Shown piece by piece: positions 1 to 5,328 of a stretch of DNA of 8,222 nt. The notes beneath the pieces were generated by a model. The model was not told the DNA's origin. It saw only the letters and a program-made list of their open reading frames with translations, and did not search any database. Every line of letters begins with the position of its first letter. The first letter of the stretch is position 1. The stretch is from an uncultured Oscillospiraceae bacterium (GTDB lineage Bacteria > Bacillota > Clostridia > Oscillospirales > Acutalibacteraceae), in contig UQRL01000057.1 of assembly GCA_900543555.1 (NCBI GenBank), positions 1 to 8,222 of the forward strand. Direction: 5' to 3'. Made by a program: the position numbers and the translations under genes.

Positions 1-7
1 ATAAAGT

Positions 8-409
8 TTAGCGCTTGCTGAACTGCGGAGCGCGACGGGCAGCCTTGAGGCCGTACTTCTTCCGCTCCTTCATACGAGGGTCGCGGGTGAGGAAGCCAGC
101 CTTCTTCAGCATGGAGCGCAGGTTCTCGCTGTCATACTGGAGCAGGGCGCGGGCCACGCCGTGACGGATGGCGCCGGCCTGGCCGGTAACGCCGCCGCCG
201 GAAACACGGCAGACGATGTCGAACTTCTCGTCGGTGCCGGTGAGGGCCAGGGGCTGGCGGACAATATACTTCAAGGTGTCCAGGCCGAAATAATCGTCAA
301 TATCACGGTCGTTGATGGTGATTTTGCCGGTGCCCTGATACAGGCGCACCCGGGCCACGCTGCTCTTGCGGCGGCCGGTGCCATAGAAATAAGGTGCAGA
401 TTCGTACAT
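8..409 (-). CDS. rpsI: 30S ribosomal protein S9 (uS9)
   Basis: This encodes ribosomal protein uS9, a small-subunit head protein whose basic C-terminal tail reaches the P-site tRNA. The 133-residue length fits the family (about 130). Family features visible are the N-terminal [13 protein letters not shown] stretch (residues 9-21), the signature [19 protein letters not shown] (71-89), the [17 protein letters not shown] segment, and the C-terminal QFSKR, which matches the conserved K-R ending. The ATG at 409 is preceded by an AAGGAGG ribosome binding site (425-419) with 9-nt spacing. That site overlaps the rplM stop codon, so the two genes are translationally close (14 nt apart). No promoter is visible between them, so it is probably co-transcribed with rplM. 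Only 7 bases remain downstream in the window, so its terminator cannot be seen. Confidence 0.98.
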   Translation of the reverse strand: MYESAPYFYGTGRRKSSVARVRLYQGTGKITINDRDIDDYFGLDTLKYIVRQPLALTGTDEKFDIVCRVSGGGVTGQAGAIRHGVARALLQYDSENLRSMLKKAGFLTRDPRMKERKKYGLKAARRAPQFSKR

Positions 410-423
410 CGTTTAACTCCTCC

Positions 424-852
424 TTACAGGTTCCATTCCACGGGCTTCTGGGCGGCGTGCTTGTGCTCGCTGCCGGCGTAGGCGCGCAGGCGGGTCATGG
501 CGTTGCGGCCGATGGAGTTGGAGGGGATCATGCCCTTCACGGCAAGCTCCATGGCAAGCTCCGGCTTGGTCTTCATCAGGGTGTCATAGCGGGTGGCCTT
601 CAGGTGGCCGATGTACCCGGTGTGGCGGTAGTAGTACTTCTTCTCCGCCTTGCCGCCGGTGAGGACGGCGTCCTTGCAGTTGATGATAATGACATGGTCG
701 CCGCAGTCCACATGGGGAGCGAAGGTGACCTTGTGCTTGCCCCGCAGGAGCACGGCAGCCTGAGCGGCTACACGGCCCAGAGGCTTGCCCGCGGCGTCGA
801 TGACATACCATTTGCGGTCGATCTGACCGGCTTTCGGCATTGTGGTAGACAT
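424..852 (-). CDS. rplM: 50S ribosomal protein L13 (uL13)
   Basis: This encodes ribosomal protein uL13, an early-assembling large-subunit protein that binds 23S rRNA. The 142-residue product matches the usual length (142-145). Family motifs include RKWYVIDAAGKPLGRVAA near the N terminus, HVDCGDHVIIINC in the middle, and the C-terminal signature GMIPSNSIGRNAMTRLRAY followed by GSEHKHAAQKP. The frame stays open upstream to an ATG at 963. The start at 852 is preferred because a GGAGG site sits just upstream of it (spacing about 9 nt), because it gives the family length, and because the longer version would run through the promoter and leader hairpin. It is the first gene of the rplM-rpsI operon, a pair widely conserved in bacteria. 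Confidence 0.98.
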   Translation of the reverse strand: MSTTMPKAGQIDRKWYVIDAAGKPLGRVAAQAAVLLRGKHKVTFAPHVDCGDHVIIINCKDAVLTGGKAEKKYYYRHTGYIGHLKATRYDTLMKTKPELAMELAVKGMIPSNSIGRNAMTRLRAYAGSEHKHAAQKPVEWNL

Positions 853-908
853 AGCTTTAGACCTCCAAAGTTTATAGCATGTATTTGAAAATGTGTCCAA
901 ACAAGCGT

Positions 909-930
909 AAGCGCCCGGTTTTGGGCGCTT
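909..930 (-). promoter_or_regulatory. Stem-loop at 5' end of rplM leader, L13-leader-like
   Basis: On the minus strand AAGCGCCC (930-923) and GGGCGCTT (916-909) form a perfect 8-bp stem with a 6-nt loop, starting at or within a few bases of the predicted transcription start. No U-run follows, so it is not an intrinsic terminator. Known families: an autoregulatory L13 leader element is described upstream of rplM in Firmicutes. Position fits that role, but I cannot check the consensus here. A simple 5' stabilising hairpin is the alternative. Confidence 0.5.
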
Positions 931-934
931 ATAG

Positions 935-963
935 ATGATAGCACAGGTTTCTGCCTCTGTCAA
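935..963 (-). promoter_or_regulatory. Promoter of the rplM-rpsI operon
   Basis: Read on the minus strand, the -35 box is TTGACA (963-958), followed by a 17-nt spacer and the -10 box TATCAT (940-935). A TGC triplet directly before the -10 gives an extended -10 element. This is a near-consensus sigma-A promoter. The predicted transcription start is near 928-930, about 75-80 nt upstream of the rplM start codon. Confidence 0.85.
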
Positions 964-1108
964 CAGGTTTTCCCGGATTTTTTAATTGGCTTTTCACATC
1001 CTCTTAATATCTCCTGTTTTTACCCATTTATCTCTTGTTTTCTCACTTGTGATTTTCACTTTCCGGCAGCCCCCGCCGGCGCCTGGTTGCGATTCGCTTC
1101 CCAAGGGC

Positions 1109-1137
1109 TTGTAAACCGGGGCGGTGTGGATTATACT
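1109..1137 (+). promoter_or_regulatory. Promoter of the ttcA-like gene
   Basis: A -35 box TTGTAA (1109-1114) and a -10 box TATACT (1132-1137) are separated by exactly 17 nt. The start site is predicted near 1144, leaving a leader of only about 30 nt before the chosen start codon. It faces away from the rplM promoter. The roughly 145 bases between the two promoters are pyrimidine-rich and show no gene. Confidence 0.75.
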
Positions 1138-1174
1138 AGAAAAGCTTCTTTACTCTATATAAGGGGGAATGGCA

Positions 1175-1885
1175 ATGGACAAGCTGACGGGGCGGGTGCG
1201 GGCCGCCGTGCAAAAATACGATCTCATCGACGAGGGGGACAAGATCGCCGTGGGGGTCAGCGGCGGCAAGGACAGCCTGTTCCTGCTGTGCGCCTTGGCG
1301 GAGCTCTCCCACTACTATCCCAAGCATTACACCGTGACAGCTGTCACTGCCGACCCCTGTTTCGGCGGGGTGCCGGGGGATTACTCCCAGGTCCAGCGCC
1401 TGTGCGACAGCCTTTCCGTTCCTTATATTATTAGAAAGACAGATCTGGGCCCCCTCATCTTTGAGGAGCGCAAAGAGGAGAACCCCTGTTCCCTCTGCGC
1501 CCGCATGCGCCGGGGCATCCTTCACAACCTGTGCTTGGAACTGGGCCTGAACAAGCTGGCCCTGGGCCATCACTTTGATGACGCGGTGCAGACCTTTTTT
1601 ATGAACCTGTTTTATGGGGGGAAGATCGGCTGCTTTTCCCCCAAGACCTTCCTTTCCCGCAAACAGATTACTGTCATCCGCCCCCTGGTTTTCTGCGAGG
1701 AGCGGGAGATCAAGGGCGCGGCCCGCCGGCTGGACCTGCCCGTGGTGAAAAGCGCCTGTCCCGCCGACGGCGTCACCGCCCGGAAGGACACGGAAGAGCT
1801 GGTGAAAAAGCTGGAAAAAGACTTCCCCCACCTGCGCCAAAAGGTGCTGGGGGCCATGCAGCGGGCCGGGCTGGATGGATGGTGA
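1175..1885 (+). CDS. ttcA: TtcA-type PP-loop tRNA 2-thiocytidine synthetase family protein
   Basis: This is an N-type ATP pyrophosphatase of the TtcA/TtuA group. Members activate a tRNA base by adenylation and, with an iron-sulfur cluster, insert sulfur; TtcA makes 2-thiocytidine at position 32 of some tRNAs. In the 236-residue product I see the PP-loop SGGKDS (29-34), a CxxC pair in PCSLC (Cys105, Cys108), the GHHFDDAV motif (131-138) typical of the family, and a further Cys in SACPADG (Cys195) that could be the third cluster ligand. ATG at 1175 is preferred over the in-frame ATG at 1169 because AAGGGGG (1161-1167) is 7 nt from the former and only 1 nt from the latter. It has its own promoter and is followed by a weak A/T-rich terminator-like stem. 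The substrate tRNA and exact modification are inferred from family; another PP-loop subfamily is possible. Confidence 0.85.
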   Translation: MDKLTGRVRAAVQKYDLIDEGDKIAVGVSGGKDSLFLLCALAELSHYYPKHYTVTAVTADPCFGGVPGDYSQVQRLCDSLSVPYIIRKTDLGPLIFEERKEENPCSLCARMRRGILHNLCLELGLNKLALGHHFDDAVQTFFMNLFYGGKIGCFSPKTFLSRKQITVIRPLVFCEEREIKGAARRLDLPVVKSACPADGVTARKDTEELVKKLEKDFPHLRQKVLGAMQRAGLDGW

Positions 1886-1931
1886 ATCAAAATATAGGAA
1901 TATCTGCGGAAATTGTGCCTATATCTTGTGT

Positions 1932-1955
1932 TTCAAAAGATTTTTGAATTTTTTT
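1932..1955 (+). terminator. A/T-rich terminator-like hairpin and UP-like tract ahead of first 5S
   Basis: TTCAAAA (1932-1938), loop GAT, and TTTTGAA (1942-1948) form a 7-bp A/T-rich stem followed by seven T residues, so it could end ttcA transcription. The same A/T tract lies just upstream of the 5S -35 box, where it could act as an UP element. A similar stretch (2412-2446) precedes the second 5S promoter, which favours the UP role or a dual role. A longer 7-bp stem (1892-1898 with 1918-1924, 19-nt loop) precedes it without a U-run. Confidence 0.4.
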
Positions 1956-1966
1956 GAAAAAAGTGC

Positions 1967-1995
1967 TTGCAATTTGAAGAAGGCTGTGGTATTAT
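1967..1995 (+). promoter_or_regulatory. Promoter of 5S rRNA copy 1
   Basis: The -35 box TTGCAA (1967-1972) and -10 box TATTAT (1990-1995) are 17 nt apart, with A/T-rich DNA directly upstream. The start is predicted near 2002, at the beginning of a leader hairpin pairing GCCGT with ACGGC that precedes the mature 5S. The same layout is seen at copy 2. Confidence 0.8.
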
Positions 1996-2030
1996 TATTG
2001 AGCCGTCGAGAGATACGGCAAAACAAAACA

Positions 2031-2147
<117 letters not shown>

Positions 2148-2154
2148 CTGAAAG

Positions 2155-2183
2155 CAGTCGCCCAATAGGGCGGCTGTTTTTTT
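2155..2183 (+). terminator. Intrinsic terminator of 5S copy 1
   Basis: CAGTCGCCC (2155-2163) and GGGCGGCTG (2168-2176) form a 9-bp stem with one G-T pair and an AATA loop. A run of seven T residues (2177-2183) follows. It lies about 8 nt after the mature 5S end. Confidence 0.93.
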
Positions 2184-2186
2184 CGC

Positions 2187-2400
2187 CTGCGGCGGGCAAG
2201 ACGCGCACGCGCCTGTTTGGGCGCGGAGTTTCGACGGCCGGGCTGGCTGGGAGGCCCGCGCCTGGGCCCGAGGGAAGCGGGAGGTTTTCTCCCCTGCGGC
2301 GGGCAAGACGCGCACGCGCCTGTTTGGGCGCGGAGTTTGGATAGCAAGACTGGCTGGGCGGCCCGCGCCTGAGCCCGAGGGAAGCAGGAGGTTTTCTCCC
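2187..2400. repeat. Two tandem 107-bp GC-rich direct repeats between the 5S genes
   Basis: Unit 1 spans 2187-2293 and unit 2 spans 2294-2400, abutting exactly. By eye they differ at about 9 of 107 positions. The first 45 bases are identical, with most differences in a 13-base patch after that. Each unit contains a strong hairpin pairing CGCGCC with GGCGCG around a TGTTTG loop (2208-2225; 2315-2332) and ends with a small palindrome built on GGAG and CTCC. Long open frames cross the block on the minus strand, but they run into the 5S gene and have no ribosome binding site. No gene is supported in this 5S-to-5S interval. The block could be a dispersed intergenic repeat of the genome; that is inference. 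Confidence 0.9.
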
Positions 2401-2448
2401 CCACTTTCCCCTTTCAAAAACTTTTTTGAAAAAATTTCAAAAAAGGGG

Positions 2449-2477
2449 TTGCATTTTCCGGAGAGGTGTGGTATGAT
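2449..2477 (+). promoter_or_regulatory. Promoter of 5S rRNA copy 2
   Basis: The -35 box TTGCAT (2449-2454) and -10 box TATGAT (2472-2477) are 17 nt apart. Upstream lies an A/T tract (2412-2446) with TTTCAAAAA inversely repeated, resembling the tract before copy 1 and suggesting an UP element. The start is predicted near 2484, at the head of a 6-bp leader hairpin (GCCGTC with GACGGC). Confidence 0.8.
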
Positions 2478-2512
2478 AACTAAGCCGTCGAGAGAGACGG
2501 CAAAACAAAACA

Positions 2513-2629
<117 letters not shown>

Positions 2630-2634
2630 CTGAG

Positions 2635-2668
2635 AACCACCTGCAACAGCAGGTGGTTTTTTGTTTTT
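2635..2668 (+). terminator. Intrinsic terminator of 5S copy 2
   Basis: AACCACCTGC (2635-2644), loop AACA and GCAGGTGGTT (2649-2658) form a perfect 10-bp stem followed by a T-rich run to about 2668. Its sequence is unrelated to the copy 1 terminator even though the 5S genes are identical. Confidence 0.94.
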
Positions 2669-2751
2669 CCCCGTTACCAGTTATTCCAATTTTCCCCGGT
2701 TTTCCGCAGGCGTATTTCCTGTTTTTCGTCAGTTTTTTTGCGGCTTTTCCC

Positions 2752-2780
2752 TTGACTTGCCACCCTGTATGACGTAAACT
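2752..2780 (+). promoter_or_regulatory. Promoter of the small membrane protein gene
   Basis: The -35 box TTGACT (2752-2757) and -10 box TAAACT (2775-2780) are 17 nt apart, about 40 nt upstream of the start codon. The preceding 80 bases after the 5S terminator are pyrimidine-rich and show no other feature. Confidence 0.75.
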
Positions 2781-2820
2781 AGGACTTAGATATTTTGTAA
2801 ACCAAAAGGGGGTTTTTCCC

Positions 2821-3384
2821 ATGCGAAAGGGGAAGCTTGGCCTTGTTCTGTGCCTGTATCCCATCTTGGCATTTGCCTGTGTCATTGTAAGCCAACCGCT
2901 GCTCTGCGCGCTGATTTTTGCCTTTGTGCTTCTGGCAGAGCGGGATGAGTGGACCGGCCGGCAAACGCTGCAGGCGTTGATCCTGTCCGCCGTTACCGCC
3001 TTGGTGCGGGAACTCCTGGTCTATGGGGCCAGCCTCTTCCCCCCTTATTCCGGCTTTTTCCAGATGGTTTCCGTGGCGCTGGGCGCCCTTTCCGCGCTGG
3101 TTTACCTGTTTGCCATCATCCTGAGCATCTTAGCCATTCTGCGGGTGATGAAGGACCAGGAGGCCGGCCTTCCCCTGCTGTCTGGCCTGGCCTATAAGGC
3201 CTATGGCAAACGCAAGCCCCAACCCATGCCTGGGCAGTACCCCCCGCCCTATGGGGCGCAGCCTCCCTATGCGCCGCCCTACCAGCAGCCCCCTTACCCT
3301 CCCCAGCCGGGGCCCTATCAACCGCCCCAGCCGCCTGTACCGCCTCAGAACGGGCCCCAGCAGCCCGGCGGTCCTCAACAGTAA
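2821..3384 (+). CDS. Small multi-pass membrane protein with Pro/Tyr/Gln-rich tail
   Basis: I do not recognise a specific family for this 187-residue protein. Hydrophobic stretches at about residues 5-38 (one long or two short segments), 52-72 and 82-108 predict three or four membrane passes. After a short RMKDQ-type polar region and a GLAYKAYGKRK segment (about 122-132), the last 55 residues are low-complexity Pro, Tyr, Gln and Gly with repeated PPY units. The layout (membrane core plus a proline-rich tail) recalls DUF4870-like small membrane proteins, but that is only a resemblance. The start is supported by AAGGGGG (2806-2812) 8 nt before the ATG. It has its own promoter and terminator, so it is a single-gene unit lying between the 5S genes and the acyltransferase operon. 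A role cannot be assigned. Confidence 0.85.
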   Translation: MRKGKLGLVLCLYPILAFACVIVSQPLLCALIFAFVLLAERDEWTGRQTLQALILSAVTALVRELLVYGASLFPPYSGFFQMVSVALGALSALVYLFAIILSILAILRVMKDQEAGLPLLSGLAYKAYGKRKPQPMPGQYPPPYGAQPPYAPPYQQPPYPPQPGPYQPPQPPVPPQNGPQQPGGPQQ

Positions 3385-3403
3385 CCGTCTTGCCATGTAT
3401 GAG

Positions 3404-3439
3404 CCCTTCGGCTCGGAACCGGGTCGAAGGGTATTTTTT
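3404..3439 (+). terminator. Intrinsic terminator after the small membrane protein gene
   Basis: CCCTTCG (3404-3410) pairs with CGAAGGG (3425-3431). An inner GCTC/GGGT extension includes wobble pairs, and a T-run (3434-3439) follows. It lies just upstream of the MBOAT ribosome binding site; I see no clear separate promoter between the two, so the operon's promoter may be weak or lie further upstream with read-through. Confidence 0.75.
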
Positions 3440-3475
3440 CCCCTTTTTTTAATTTTTCCGTAGGAGGGTTTGGGC

Positions 3476-4924
3476 GTGGTCTTTTCATCCCTGGTATTTC
3501 TGTGTGTGTTCTTCCCCTTGCAAATGCTCCTTTACACCTTTGCAAGGGGCATTGAGGCCAAAAACACGGTGCTTATTTTGTTCTCCCTGGTGTTCTACGC
3601 CTGGGGCGAGCCCTTTTACATTGTTCTTCTGCTCTTCATGGCCTTTGCGGACTGGGCCATCTCCCAGCTGATCTACAGATACCGGGGCACGGGGAAGAGC
3701 AAGGCCTTCCTGGTGCTGGGCTGCGTCATCGACCTGGGGCTGCTGGCGTTCTTCAAGTACACCATGTTCCTCCTCAACGAGACCCACGACTGGTTCGGTT
3801 TCCCCAGTGTGGTGCCCCAGATTGCCCTGCCCATCGGCATCAGCTTCTACACCTTCCAGCTGCTCTCTTACATGGTGGACGTGTACCGCCAGGAGGTGCC
3901 CGCCCAGCCCAAATTCCGGCGGCTTCTGCTGTACGTTTCCCTGTTCCACCAGTGCATCGCCGGGCCCATTGTCCGCTATCAGGACGTGGCCGAACAGATT
4001 CTCTGCCGCCATGTGGACAGCGAGGACATGCGCAACGGCATCAACCGGTTTGTCTCTGGCCTGGCCAAAAAGGTGCTGCTGGCAAACGTCTGCGGGCAAA
4101 TCGCCTCCCGCACCATTTTAAGCGGCGCCCTGGCGGACAGGGCCAGCAACATGGCCACTTTGGAAAGCGCCTCTGCCCTGGCCCTGTGGCTGGGCTGCTT
4201 TGCCTATGCCCTGCAGATCTACCTGGACTTCTCGGCCTACTCGGACATGGCCATCGGCATGGGCCTGATGGTGGGCTTCCGCTATAAGGAGAACTTCAAC
4301 TACCCCTATTTGGCCAACTCCATTACCGATTTCTGGCGGCGCTGGCACATGAGCCTTTCCTCCTTCTTCCGGGATTATGTCTACATCCCCCTGGGGGGCA
4401 ACCGGAAGGGCAAGGCCCGCCAGGCCCTAAACCTGCTGATCGTGTGGTTTTTAACCGGCATGTGGCACGGCGCCGGGTGGAACTTCATCCTTTGGGGGCT
4501 GTACTACTTCGTGTTCCTGGCCCTGGAGAAGTTCCTCATTCCCGGGCTGCAGCGCCTGCCCGCCTTCTTTGCCCACCTGTACACCCTGGTAGTGGTGTTC
4601 TTTGGCTGGGTGCTGTTCTACTTTACCGACTTTACCCAGGGATGGGTGGTCCTGAAGGGCCTGTTCTGCCTCAACGGCAACCCCCTGGTGAACTTTGAGG
4701 GCCAGAACCTGTTCCTCAACTACCTGTTCTTCCTGATTGTGGCGGTCATCGCCTGCACGCCCCTGCCCCGGATTCTCTACCATCGGGTGTGCTCCTCCAC
4801 CAATGGGGCGGCCATTGCCCTGGGCACCGTGCTGGAGTACCTGCTGCCGGTGGCCGGCCTGCTGTTTTCCATCAGCTACCTTGTGGGGGATTCTTACAAC
4901 CCCTTCCTGTACCTGCAGTTCTAA
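3476..4924 (+). CDS. MBOAT family O-acyltransferase (AlgI/DltB-type)
   Basis: This is a polytopic membrane O-acyltransferase of the MBOAT family. AlgI-type members move acyl groups, usually acetyl, from the cytoplasm to a partner that modifies a surface polysaccharide. The 482-residue product has the family length (about 470-500) and the expected motifs: PIGISFYTFQLLSYMVDVYR (about 119-138), LFHQCIAGPIVRY (156-168), the QIYLDFSAYSDMAIG block (247-261), RRWHMSLSSFFRDYVYIPLGG (about 288-308), and MWHGAGWNFILWG (329-341) containing the invariant catalytic His331. GTG at 3476 is chosen over the in-frame TTG at 3470. AGGAGGG (3462-3468) is 7 nt from the GTG but almost touches the TTG, and MVFSSLVFL is the typical family N terminus. 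It heads an operon with two DHHW-type genes, the next starting 18 nt downstream. The true acyl donor and glycan are unknown. Confidence 0.95.
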   Translation: MVFSSLVFLCVFFPLQMLLYTFARGIEAKNTVLILFSLVFYAWGEPFYIVLLLFMAFADWAISQLIYRYRGTGKSKAFLVLGCVIDLGLLAFFKYTMFLLNETHDWFGFPSVVPQIALPIGISFYTFQLLSYMVDVYRQEVPAQPKFRRLLLYVSLFHQCIAGPIVRYQDVAEQILCRHVDSEDMRNGINRFVSGLAKKVLLANVCGQIASRTILSGALADRASNMATLESASALALWLGCFAYALQIYLDFSAYSDMAIGMGLMVGFRYKENFNYPYLANSITDFWRRWHMSLSSFFRDYVYIPLGGNRKGKARQALNLLIVWFLTGMWHGAGWNFILWGLYYFVFLALEKFLIPGLQRLPAFFAHLYTLVVVFFGWVLFYFTDFTQGWVVLKGLFCLNGNPLVNFEGQNLFLNYLFFLIVAVIACTPLPRILYHRVCSSTNGAAIALGTVLEYLLPVAGLLFSISYLVGDSYNPFLYLQF

Positions 4925-4942
4925 CGGAAAGGAGAGTTGAAC

Positions 4943-5293
4943 ATGCGCCACGCCAAACAGCATAAACGAGGTTCCCGGGGAAAGGCCGCTCTGTTCTTTC
5001 TCGCGCTGTATGCCTTTGCCGTGTTCTCCATGCTGCTGCCCCTGCGGCCCACGGAATCTGTGATGGAGAAGCGGAAGCTGACGGAATTTCCAACTTTTTC
5101 TGTCGAATCTTTGGGAAACGGCGAATACACCAAGGGCATTGACACCTGGTTTGCCGACACCTTCCCCCTGCGGGATATCTTCTTCCAGCTCAACAGCTGG
5201 GTGCAGTCCTTCTACGGCATCAAGACCGTGGAAATTGTGGGCAATTTGGAGCAGGGCGATGAGATCCCCGATGCCCCTTACACCGGTGAATAA
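4943..5293 (+). CDS. Short membrane-anchored protein resembling the DHHW/AlgX-like N terminus
   Basis: The 116-residue product has a basic cytoplasmic start, one membrane segment (about 15-34) and an extracytoplasmic region with EKRKLTEFPTFS (42-53), SGEYTKG-like GEYTKGIDTWF (60-70) and ADTFPLRD (71-78). These are the features found near the N terminus of DHHW/AlgX-like acetylation proteins, which are normally single proteins of about 350-450 residues. Here the frame ends with TAA shortly after VEIVG (96-100), and the DHHW domain is in the next gene. ATG at 4943 is preferred over the in-frame TTG at 4937 because AAGGAG (4929-4934) is 8 nt upstream. The gap to the MBOAT gene is 18 nt and to the next gene 35 nt, so all three are probably one operon. 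Likely role: a scaffold or partner for the downstream DHHW protein. It is not simply a frameshift fragment, since the next gene has its own start, tail and membrane anchor. Confidence 0.85.
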   Translation: MRHAKQHKRGSRGKAALFFLALYAFAVFSMLLPLRPTESVMEKRKLTEFPTFSVESLGNGEYTKGIDTWFADTFPLRDIFFQLNSWVQSFYGIKTVEIVGNLEQGDEIPDAPYTGE

Positions 5294-5328
5294 GGCCTTG
5301 GGCCGCTTGAAGAAAGGATGATTGAAAC

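Noticed and set aside
853..963. N-terminal extension of rplM to an ATG at 963
   Set aside because: It would be translated through the promoter and leader hairpin, lacks a ribosome binding site, and makes the protein about 37 residues longer than the family.
1065..1081. CCGGC/GCCGG hairpin between rplM and ttcA as a terminator
   Set aside because: The stem is only 5 bp, has no U-run on either strand, and lies between divergent promoters where no transcript should end.
2187..2400. CRISPR array
   Set aside because: There are only two long, abutting, nearly identical units with no spacer pattern and no cas genes.
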